The position numbers and the translations under genes were made by a program. The notes below the pieces were generated by a model, which was not told where the DNA came from, did no database searches, and saw only the letters and a list, made by a program, of their open reading frames with translations. A stretch of 64,000 nt of DNA from Pontibacter beigongshangensis (lineage in GTDB: Bacteria > Bacteroidota > Bacteroidia > Cytophagales > Hymenobacteraceae), in contig NZ_VFSD01000006.1 in assembly GCF_014332515.1 (NCBI RefSeq), forward strand, positions 124,001 through 188,000. The letters run 5' to 3'. This document shows, one piece after another, positions 17,602 to 24,514 of this stretch (its first letter is position 1; every line of letters begins with the position of its first letter).

Positions 17602-18537
17602 ATGGAAAACAGAATTTTAGGCCTGCACCATATTACGGCAATTGCCGGCAAGGCCAGACAAAACCTGGAGTTTTATACCAACGTGCTGGGGCTGCGGCTT
17701 CTTAAGAAGACAGTTAACTTCGATGATCCGGGCACCTATCACCTCTACTACGGCGATGAGGTGGGCAGTGCAGGCACGATTATCACGTTCTTCCCGTATG
17801 AGGGCGCGCGGCTGGGCACAGCAGGCGCAGGTATGGCCACGCACATCAGCTATACCGTGCCAGAAGGAAGCCTCGGTTTCTGGAAAAAGCGTTTCGACGA
17901 TTTCAGGATAAGTGCTGGGGAGCCGGCAGAAAAGTTTGGGGAGAAATACCTGCCTTTCACAGACCCTGACGGGCTGCAACTGGAGTTGGTGGTGCCGAAA
18001 AACGGCGATAGTCGTACACCCTGGTCTACCCAAGAGGTTCCTGCTGAGGTGGCTATCCGAGGTTTCCATGCCGTAACGCTTACGCTGCGAAACATCAAAG
18101 CCACCGCTGCTATCCTGACAGATATTTTTGAGTACCAGTTGCAGGAGCAGGAGGGCAACCGCTACCGCTACATAACCAATGCCGTGGAAAATGCCGCTAT
18201 CATAGACCTGATAGAGGCGCCTGACGCAAATAGAGGAGAAGGCGGAGCAGGCACTAACCATCATATCGCCTTCCGGGTGAAAAATGAGGAGGTGCTGATG
18301 CAGTTCCGGAAAAAAGTGGCCGGCAGCGGGTTTAACATCACCGAAAAAATAGACCGCAACTATTTCTACTCCCTCTACTTCAGAGAGCCGGGCGGCGTGC
18401 TCTTCGAAATAGCCACCGATAACCCCGGTTTCGGCATCGATGAGCCTTTCGACCAGTTGGGGTCGAGCCTGCTGTTGCCTCCGCAGTACGAATCAAGGCG
18501 GGCCAATATTGAAGCGGTACTGCCAAAGCTGGATTAG
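17602..18537 (+). CDS. VOC-family ring-cleaving dioxygenase (MhqO/MhqA-like)
   Basis: A 311-residue protein with two vicinal-oxygen-chelate halves. The N-terminal half begins LGLHHITAIAGKARQNLEFY and the C-terminal half restarts at AIRGFHAVTLTLRN. Metal-ligand candidates are His9 or His10 in the first half, the His of GFHAV in the second, and a Glu in the closing VLFEIATD. The pattern and size match the glyoxalase/extradiol dioxygenase group that includes the Bacillus MhqO and MhqA proteins, linked to resistance against hydroquinones. The esterase 103 bp downstream resembles MhqD, so the pair mirrors that system. The actual substrate is not proven by sequence. Confidence 0.87.
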   Translation: MENRILGLHHITAIAGKARQNLEFYTNVLGLRLLKKTVNFDDPGTYHLYYGDEVGSAGTIITFFPYEGARLGTAGAGMATHISYTVPEGSLGFWKKRFDDFRISAGEPAEKFGEKYLPFTDPDGLQLELVVPKNGDSRTPWSTQEVPAEVAIRGFHAVTLTLRNIKATAAILTDIFEYQLQEQEGNRYRYITNAVENAAIIDLIEAPDANRGEGGAGTNHHIAFRVKNEEVLMQFRKKVAGSGFNITEKIDRNYFYSLYFREPGGVLFEIATDNPGFGIDEPFDQLGSSLLLPPQYESRRANIEAVLPKLD

Positions 18538-18640
18538 ACCCGATCAGGTGAGAATAGGTCGGGGAGCACCTGGCACTTTTTAATACAGTTTCTGCTTCTG
18601 GTTCTATCCAGGAATTTACCGGAACCTCATTTACTCTAGC

Positions 18641-19270
18641 ATGTACACACACGAAATAAACATTAAAACGTATGGCAGGCCACTAGAAGAAACCGGCAAG
18701 GCCATGGTACTGGTGCATGGCCGGGGGGCTACAGCCGAGAGCATCCTGACGCTGCGTCAGAACCTGGATGTGGCCGACTTCTCTCTTTTGGCCCCACAGG
18801 CTACCAACCATAGCTGGTATCCGTATAGCTTTATGGCCCCGGTGAGTCAGAACCAGCCAGCGCTTGACTCGGCGCTGGCGCTGCTCGATGAGACGGTGCA
18901 ACGCATAAAGGCGGCCGGCATAAAGAGCGAGCATATTTTCCTGCTCGGCTTTTCGCAGGGGGCCTGCCTTAGCGCAGAATTTGCGGCCAGGCAGGCGCAG
19001 CGATTTGGGGGCCTGCTGCTTTTTACGGGTGGCCTGATAGGCGAAAAGATACATACAGACAACTACAAAGGCAGCTTTGAGGGAACTCCTGTATTAATCA
19101 CCACCGGCGACCCGGACCCCCATGTTCCCGTTAGCCGGGTAAACGAATCAGTGCGGATTCTGGAGGAGATGGGGGCTGTAGTTACTAAAAAGATCTACAA
19201 AGGCAGACCGCATACTATCCTGCAGGAAGAACTGGATCTGGCAAAAGAGATCCTTTCAGGAGCCCGTTAG
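18641..19270 (+). CDS. Alpha/beta-hydrolase, carboxylesterase (MhqD-like)
   Basis: A 209-residue single-domain alpha/beta hydrolase of the phospholipase/carboxylesterase family. The oxyanion region reads VLVHGRGA, the nucleophile elbow is GFSQG (Ser about residue 110), the acid lies in TGDPDPHVP, and the catalytic His in GRPHTI. The GDPDPHVP signature is typical of this family. It is cytoplasmic. It follows the VOC dioxygenase on the same strand, as MhqO and MhqD are associated in Bacillus, where they degrade quinone-type electrophiles. No MarR-type regulator is found nearby. Confidence 0.88.
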   Translation: MYTHEINIKTYGRPLEETGKAMVLVHGRGATAESILTLRQNLDVADFSLLAPQATNHSWYPYSFMAPVSQNQPALDSALALLDETVQRIKAAGIKSEHIFLLGFSQGACLSAEFAARQAQRFGGLLLFTGGLIGEKIHTDNYKGSFEGTPVLITTGDPDPHVPVSRVNESVRILEEMGAVVTKKIYKGRPHTILQEELDLAKEILSGAR

Positions 19271-19373
19271 AAAAAGGCTGTACTTACCTACCTAAAGGTG
19301 CAGGCCGGGTTCATGAGGAGAGCGCATGAAAGCTGAGGAAAAGCGACCTGTTTAAACTTTTAATGTACTAATC

Positions 19374-20282
19374 ATGAAAAACGAATGGCCCACGCTTTCT
19401 TATGCAGATGCTAAGGACACCTACCAGACACTGCACCTCTTAACCCAGATCGTTGGGAAGATTAAGCTCGCTAAAATGCCTTGGGTAAATCATTCCTGGC
19501 ACGTAACGCTCCTGGTAACCCCCACCGGACTTTCTACAGCCGACATAGCAGACGGCGACAAGCATTTCCAGATTGATTTCGACTTTTTGCAGCACCAGCT
19601 ACAGCTCAGGACCAGCGCCGGGCAAACACGCTCCTTCGACCTGGAAAAGCTATCGGTGGCCAGTTGCTACGAAAAAATAATAAAGGCCCTGGCTGACTGC
19701 GATATCCAGGTGAAGCTGAACCCGGTTCCAAACGAGCTCGAGAACCCTATTCCATTTCATAAGGATCATCTGCATGCCACCTATAATCCGGACCACGCTG
19801 CCCGGCTGCATAAGGCCCTGCTGCTGACGCAGGGCGTGCTGCAACAGTTCCGGGCAAAGTTCAGAGGCAAGAGCAGTCCGGTTCATTTTTTCTGGGGAAG
19901 TTTTGACCTGGCTGTGTCACGCTTTTCGGGTCGGGAGGCGCCCAGGCACCCGGGTGGGGTTCCGAACCTGCCCGACTGGGTAACCCAGGAGGCCTACTCG
20001 CATGAGGTGAGCAGCTGCGGATTCTGGCCCGGAAACGAGGCGGTGCCATTTGCCGCCTTTTATGCCTACATCTACCCTGAACCGGAAGGGTATAAAGAGG
20101 CCGCCGTGCGCCCGGCACAAGCCTACTACCACCAGGAAATGAGGGAGTTCATATTGCCCTACGAGGCCGTGCAGCAGGCGGAGAACCCGGCCGGCATGCT
20201 CCTGGAGTTCCTGGGCAGCACCTATGAGGCGGCCGCCAACCTGGCGCAGTGGGAGAGGAAGGCCTTAGAGGTAAGTAGCTGA
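19374..20282 (+). CDS. DUF5996 family protein
   Basis: A 302-residue soluble protein matching DUF5996: it starts WPTLSYADAKDTYQTLHLLTQIVGK and carries the conserved WVNHSWHVTL, HATYNP and SSCGFWPG stretches. The family's biochemical role is unknown to me. Members usually stand in stress or redox contexts. It is on the same strand as the YceI/dioxygenase/esterase genes with a 103-bp gap, so it may belong to the same functional group. No signal peptide or membrane segment is present. Two copies of the 31-bp element follow it. Confidence 0.85.
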   Translation: MKNEWPTLSYADAKDTYQTLHLLTQIVGKIKLAKMPWVNHSWHVTLLVTPTGLSTADIADGDKHFQIDFDFLQHQLQLRTSAGQTRSFDLEKLSVASCYEKIIKALADCDIQVKLNPVPNELENPIPFHKDHLHATYNPDHAARLHKALLLTQGVLQQFRAKFRGKSSPVHFFWGSFDLAVSRFSGREAPRHPGGVPNLPDWVTQEAYSHEVSSCGFWPGNEAVPFAAFYAYIYPEPEGYKEAAVRPAQAYYHQEMREFILPYEAVQQAENPAGMLLEFLGSTYEAAANLAQWERKALEVSS

Positions 20283-20343
20283 TGTTTAATGCATCCTGAT
20301 TTATTGAGTGCACCAAACCCTGCACAGGCAGCAGACGTTTTTC

Positions 20344-20374
20344 CATCTGAAGGCCTGTTTTGATTAGAATAATT
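20344..20374 (-). repeat. 31-bp intergenic element, copy 5 (diverged palindrome)
   Basis: The AT end (AATTATTCTAATCAAAA on the minus strand) is well kept, but the palindrome has decayed to CCTTCAGATG. A CTGCTG tail is still present on the left. The tail points to the DUF5996 gene's 3' end 62 bp away. Confidence 0.8.
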
Positions 20375-20477
20375 TGGTGGTTGGTTGTTGAATGGTTGAT
20401 TAAGACTTTGAGGATGACCAGCGAAATATTATTAAAATCTCAACTCTTAACTTTAGAAAAGTCTTAAGTCTAAACAG

Positions 20478-20508
20478 GCTCCGGAGGGCTGTTTTCATTA
20501 GAATAATT
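20478..20508 (-). repeat. 31-bp intergenic element, copy 6
   Basis: Perfect AT end AATTATTCTAATGAAAA and CCCTCCGGAG on the minus strand. The tail is short (CTGTTTAGAC) with no clear CTG run. It lies 103 bp from copy 5 in the same orientation. Confidence 0.9.
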
Positions 20509-20568
20509 GCCTGTGGGGTCGTGCCGCAGCGGAGGGTCCTGTTTATTTGGCCTGATTCTAAATTAATC

Positions 20569-20745
20569 AATTGAATTAGGCACTTGTTTAATAAGATTCA
20601 AATAGCTATAAATCAAATATTTAACATAAAATCTCAGAGCCAGTGTTAAACCAATATACACATTGAGGGTGGTCCTCAAAACCAGTAGTTTGGTAATTTT
20701 TTAAAGAAGGCACTATTGGCTATTAACTAAGTGCCTAATTCAATT
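20569..20745. mobile_element. Foldback (MITE-like) element, 177 bp
   Basis: The ends are inverted repeats of 23 bp with 21 matches (20569-20591 and 20723-20745; core GAATTAGGCACTT). The 4-bp sequence AATC flanks both ends directly (20565-20568 and 20746-20749), as a target duplication would. The interior has no open frame and contains a small hairpin (TTGAGG/CCTCAA, 20663-20679). Size and form fit a miniature inverted-repeat element. An alternative is a large transcribed stem upstream of the gene at 20832. Confidence 0.5.
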
Positions 20746-20831
20746 AATCAAAAAGCAGGTCATGCCTACATCCATTTCGGCAGATTGGCGGTATACTTCA
20801 CTGTAACAAATGTCTCATTTAAAAAAACGTT

Positions 20832-21071
20832 ATGGAAGCGACCTGCAATCATTGCACCCACTGGGAGCAAGACCCCAATAAGGTAGAGATTCAAAGCAAG
20901 GACTTTGGTGTTTGTGACGAGTTAACCGGGCAACATGCCATGGATCCGGAGTATGTGCTGCCACTGGTGCACGAAGTATCGGGCACCGACAACAAGCCGA
21001 AACAGTTCGAGATGATTACAGGAGCCATGTTTGGCTGCAATCATTTTTCCGAACGTAAACGTTGGGTATAA
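20832..21071 (+). CDS. Small cysteine-containing protein
   Basis: A 79-residue protein with Cys5, Cys8, Cys28 and Cys69, of which the first two form a CNHC motif next to two His residues (CNHCTHW). This could bind zinc or an Fe-S centre. I do not recognise a named family, though short CxxC proteins of this type occur across Cytophagales. It is soluble and acidic overall. It stands alone between a foldback element and a 27-bp perfect hairpin that probably terminates it. Confidence 0.7.
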   Translation: MEATCNHCTHWEQDPNKVEIQSKDFGVCDELTGQHAMDPEYVLPLVHEVSGTDNKPKQFEMITGAMFGCNHFSERKRWV

Positions 21072-21375
21072 AGCCTAAACAGTAAAGAATATAGTAAAAC
21101 ACACATCTCCCTGTGCGACTGCTTCTGGTTTTTTTATCAGAGCAGGCAGTCGCACAGGGAGATGTGTGTTTTATCCTTGCCATGAACTGCAGCAACAGTT
21201 GTGCCTTTGGGCGCCAGCCAGGCGGACTTTCCGGCTCCAGCTTTTGCTGCCATTTGCATGCCTGCCGGGTAGTGCACCTGGCACCATTTCCTGATAACGC
21301 AGCGAGGGTATCTTCTTTTTGGTCAACATCTTATAAAAAAAAACGTACCTATAGCCCACTTCCAAACACGAGCTT
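21072..21375. other. Spacer with long hairpin
   Basis: A 304-bp gap. Its first part is the 27-bp hairpin (21096-21172). The rest up to the permease start holds no further clear element; a run of nine A residues lies near 21336. Confidence 0.6.
21096..21172. terminator. Perfect 27-bp hairpin, probable terminator
   Basis: The arms 21096-21122 and 21146-21172 are perfectly complementary over 27 bp (outer AAAACACACATCTCCC and its complement) with a 23-base loop containing seven T. The outer A/T runs allow termination in either direction. It starts 24 bp after the stop of the gene at 20832-21071. Confidence 0.75.
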
Positions 21376-22779
21376 ATGTATAGAGAATCAGGCTTCCCGA
21401 ACAGAGACGTGAAGAAAAACGAGGCGATCCGGCAGGCAGAGCCCAAACCTGCCCTGGGCATGACCGACGCCATTTCGATGATTGTGGGCATCGTGGTAGG
21501 GGCAGGCATTTTCCGGACTCCCTCGCTGGTGGCTGCCAATGTGGAGGGGAGCGGCATGTTTCTGCTGGCCTGGGTGTTGGGTGGTGTAGTGTCGCTAATA
21601 GGAGCACTTTGCTATGCCGAGCTTACCACCACCTATCCACACACGGGCGGCGATTATCATTTTCTGACAAGGGCATTCGGTAAGCGGGTGTCCTTTCTTT
21701 TTGCCTGGGCCCGCATGAGCATTATCCAGACGGGTTCTATTGCCTTGCTGGCTTTTATTATCGGCGATTATGTAGCCCAGATCTACAGCTTCGGCCAGTT
21801 TTCGTCGGTGGTTTATGCGGCCCTGGTGGTGGTGGTGCTCACGGGCATCAATATTATCGGCGTTAAGTCGGGGGCGGCCACTCAGAAACTATTGATTGTC
21901 CTGGAAATTATCGGGATTCTGCTCATTGTAGTGGCAGGTCTGTTTTTTGCCCCTGACCCGGCTACCGGCGCTGCTGTGGCTCCTGAGGCATCGGCAAGCG
22001 GAAACTCCCTTGGGTTAGCCATGGTGTTTGTGCTGCTTACGTTTGGTGGCTGGAACGAGGCCGCCTATATTTCTGCAGAGTTGCGCTCCGGTCGTAAAGG
22101 CATGGCCAAAGCACTGATCCTGAGCATCTTTATTATTACGGCGATTTACCTGCTCATTAACCTGTCTATGCTCCGTGCGCTGGGCCTGGAGGGCATGGCG
22201 CAATCGAGTGCCGTAGCAGGCGATCTGATGCTGGTAACCTTTGGAGAGGGTGGGCTTGTGCTGATCGGGATTATAGTGGCTGTGGCGGCACTTACGTCTG
22301 TTAACGCCACCATTTTTACCGGAGCCCGCACAAATTATGCCTTAGGCAAAGATTTTCCGGTCTTCGGTGCGCTGGGCAAATGGAATGCCCGCACCTCCTC
22401 GCCCGTTAATGCTTTTTTGGTGCAAGGAGCCATTTCGCTTACACTTATCGGGCTGGCACTGTTTACCCGCAATGGCTTCGAAACAATTGTGGAGTACACC
22501 GCGCCTGTGTTCTGGTTTTTCCTGCTGCTGGTGGGGGTGGCGCTGTTCGTCCTGCGCCGAAAGGAGCCTCAGCGGGAGCGACCCTTCCCGGTGCCGCTCT
22601 ACCCGCTAACCCCCCTGGTCTTTTGCCTGACGAGCGCCTACCTGCTTTACTCCAGCCTGGCCTATACCGGACTTGGCGCCCTGGTAGGGGTAGGAGTACT
22701 GCTGGTGGGCGTGCTACTGCTGATGGCACTGCCTACCTTAGAGAAGTGGCTGCACCGGCAGCCGGGAAATCTTGTTTAG
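21376..22779 (+). CDS. APC-superfamily amino acid permease
   Basis: A 467-residue inner-membrane transporter with about 12 hydrophobic helices. The first helix carries the family signature IVGIVVGAGIFRTPS, the unwound glycine-rich substrate site of APC transporters, followed by LCYAELTTTYPHTGGDYHFL. The layout matches APC-type amino acid/polyamine permeases (LAT-like branch). The substrate cannot be told from sequence. The first ~25 residues are polar and cytoplasmic; the ATG at 21376 is used, but a start a few codons later is possible. The gene appears monocistronic. Confidence 0.9.
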   Translation: MYRESGFPNRDVKKNEAIRQAEPKPALGMTDAISMIVGIVVGAGIFRTPSLVAANVEGSGMFLLAWVLGGVVSLIGALCYAELTTTYPHTGGDYHFLTRAFGKRVSFLFAWARMSIIQTGSIALLAFIIGDYVAQIYSFGQFSSVVYAALVVVVLTGINIIGVKSGAATQKLLIVLEIIGILLIVVAGLFFAPDPATGAAVAPEASASGNSLGLAMVFVLLTFGGWNEAAYISAELRSGRKGMAKALILSIFIITAIYLLINLSMLRALGLEGMAQSSAVAGDLMLVTFGEGGLVLIGIIVAVAALTSVNATIFTGARTNYALGKDFPVFGALGKWNARTSSPVNAFLVQGAISLTLIGLALFTRNGFETIVEYTAPVFWFFLLLVGVALFVLRRKEPQRERPFPVPLYPLTPLVFCLTSAYLLYSSLAYTGLGALVGVGVLLVGVLLLMALPTLEKWLHRQPGNLV

Positions 22780-23017
22780 CTGGTGGCCCCCTGAAAAAAA
22801 ATACAGGAATTTCAGCTAATTGTATAACTGAAATTTAGCGCCATTCGTAGTAATATGATTTATTGTAGAGGTGCCGTTAGAAGGAAAAGATCCAGGATGC
22901 AGGTAGCAGGTTGCAGCCTAACCTGTTGCGCTGTGCCATATTCATAATATGATGCTATAGCTTAATTATTAAATTGAATTCTGACTATATTATTGGTAAA
23001 AACTTAACGCTACAAAA

Positions 23018-23572
23018 ATGAGAATTTTCAAAAATACACTGTGCACTTTGCTCTTTGCAATTGTTGCCGTATCTTTTGTGCAGGCCCAGACTACTACGGC
23101 CAGCCGCCCTGTACTGGATGTTCCGTATGTGCCTACACGCCAGGTAGTAGTAGATGCGATGCTCGAATTAGCGAAAGTTTCTAAAAATGATGTGTTGTAT
23201 GACTTGGGTTGCGGCGATGGCCGAATAGTGATCACAGCGGCCAAAAAGCACGGCGCAACCGGCACGGGGGTAGACATTGATCCTGAGCGCATAAAAGAGG
23301 CAAACGAAAACGCACGCAAGGCTAATGTAACCGGCAAAGTTAATTTCGTGGAAGGCAACTTGTTTGATATGGACTTTAGCAAAGCCTCTGTCGTGACGCT
23401 TTACCTGCTGCCCGACATTAACCTGAAATTGCGCCCGCAGCTTTTGGAGCAGTTAAAGCCAGGAACCCGCATCGTGTCGCACGCCTTTGAGATGGGCGAT
23501 TGGAAGCCGGAGCAGACCGTGAATGTAGACGGAGCCACCATTTACCTCTGGACAGTACCCCAGAAGAAATAA
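23018..23572 (+). CDS. Exported SAM-dependent methyltransferase-like protein
   Basis: A 184-residue class I methyltransferase fold. Motif I reads VLYDLGCGDGRIV (about residues 66-78) and is followed by the acidic loop GVDIDPERI. The unusual point is the N-terminus: MRIFKNTLC, a hydrophobic helix, then VQAQ, a good Sec signal peptide with cleavage near residue 24. The mature enzyme would be in the periplasm, where SAM is not known to be available. Alternatives are an uncleaved anchor facing the cytoplasm or a binding protein. It may instead bind another nucleoside. It ends before a perfect hairpin terminator. Confidence 0.85.
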   Translation: MRIFKNTLCTLLFAIVAVSFVQAQTTTASRPVLDVPYVPTRQVVVDAMLELAKVSKNDVLYDLGCGDGRIVITAAKKHGATGTGVDIDPERIKEANENARKANVTGKVNFVEGNLFDMDFSKASVVTLYLLPDINLKLRPQLLEQLKPGTRIVSHAFEMGDWKPEQTVNVDGATIYLWTVPQKK

Positions 23573-23691
23573 TAAAAAGGACACAACTAACAGGACACAG
23601 GATATGAGAGTCGTTTATCAGAAGAAGTTATATCACGTGGTGGCCTCTGTCATGAATCACCAGGATACATAAAAGCCCGGTTAGAGATAAG

Positions 23692-23737
23692 AAAACAGCG
23701 CTGCCTGGTACTTCATTGTACCAGGCAGCGCTGTTTT
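23692..23737. terminator. Bidirectional terminator, perfect 20-bp stem
   Basis: AAAACAGCGCTGCCTGGTAC (23692-23711) pairs perfectly with 23718-23737 around a 6-base loop, TTCATT. It lies between the convergent genes ending at 23572 and 23769 and carries A/T runs at both outer ends. Confidence 0.9.
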
Positions 23738-23768
23738 GGTTTATAAGATCCTACTGCCTTACTTATGC

Positions 23769-24335
23769 TCAGGAGTCGTTATCCATCTTGCCTTTGGCAT
23801 CGATGCACCACCGCATCTCCTCCATAAAAATAGCTGCATGCTTTTCGGTGTTGGCTCTATCGGTCGGGGTACCGTCTATGGCGTAGTTCTCCTGCACTTT
23901 TGAAACCGGGAATTTGGCCGGTACCACCCAGGCCCGTATTTTCCAGAGGGTAAATTGGAGGGAGGCCATTACCTGTGTGCCGCCAAACTGTCCATCCGAT
24001 ACAGTAACCAGCCCGATCGGCTTCCGGTACCACTCTTGGTAGAGCAGGTCTACCACATTTTTGAGGCTGGCCGGGTAGCCGCCATTATACTCGGGTGTGG
24101 CAATGATAACACCGTCTGCCTTCTTTATGCTGGCAGCGAAATCCAACACCTGCTCTGTTGGCTCCTGTAGGTGTTGGAGTCGTTCCTCAAATATCGGGAA
24201 GTTGTACTCCTTCAGATCAAGCAGCTCAACGGTGGCGAGGTTGTTTTCGGTAATATATTTTTGAAAGAACAGGGCTACGCGGTGTGTGTTACGACCAGTT
24301 CGTACACTGGAAGAAATGATGGCAATGTGCGGCAT
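23769..24335 (-). CDS. NADPH-dependent FMN reductase
   Basis: A 188-residue flavodoxin-like reductase. The FMN phosphate loop is at the N-terminus (SSSVRTGRNTHRVA), and TPEYNGGYPASLKNVVD near residues 84-100 is the family signature for isoalloxazine contacts. These enzymes reduce FMN, azo dyes or quinones with NAD(P)H. It lies 3.5 kb from the quinone-type cluster, on the other strand, so a link is only a possibility. Start ATG at 24333-24335, with no signal peptide. It is convergent with the exported methyltransferase gene. Confidence 0.9.
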   Translation of the reverse strand: MPHIAIISSSVRTGRNTHRVALFFQKYITENNLATVELLDLKEYNFPIFEERLQHLQEPTEQVLDFAASIKKADGVIIATPEYNGGYPASLKNVVDLLYQEWYRKPIGLVTVSDGQFGGTQVMASLQFTLWKIRAWVVPAKFPVSKVQENYAIDGTPTDRANTEKHAAIFMEEMRWCIDAKGKMDNDS

Positions 24336-24469
24336 ATAGAGCTAGGGTTGGTGTTGAGATAGATGGTACGGTTCCTGTTTGGCAGAGTTATATGTCCGGA
24401 GGCTGCGCAAACCTGTTCGTAATTTGGCAGAGCCTGTTCCTTCAGCAGCAAGGCAGGTTACTGAAAGGC

Positions 24470-24500
24470 AATTATGCTAATGAAATGAGGCCTCCGGAGG
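24470..24500 (+). repeat. 31-bp intergenic element, copy 7
   Basis: AATTATGCTAATGAAAT at the AT end and GCCTCCGGAGG at the palindrome, followed by a CGCTGCTACTCC tail. The core ends 14 bp before the stop codon of the cytochrome gene, with the tail filling the gap. Confidence 0.9.
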
Positions 24501-24514
24501 CGCTGCTACTCCAA

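Larger units (their letters stand above)
20283..20831. other. Spacer with two 31-bp elements and a foldback element
   Basis: A 549-bp gap with no gene. It holds 31-bp elements at 20344-20374 and 20478-20508 in the same orientation, a TTG-rich stretch near 20378, and the 177-bp inverted-repeat element at 20569-20745. Confidence 0.7.

Noticed and set aside
22808-22835. Hairpin AATTTCAG/CTGAAATT after the APC permease as a terminator
   Set aside because: The stem is AT-rich and short and no T-run follows, so support is too weak.
24395-24425. Possible twentieth copy of the 31-bp element (TCCGGAGG)
   Set aside because: Only the palindrome half is present and the AT end does not match at the fixed distance.
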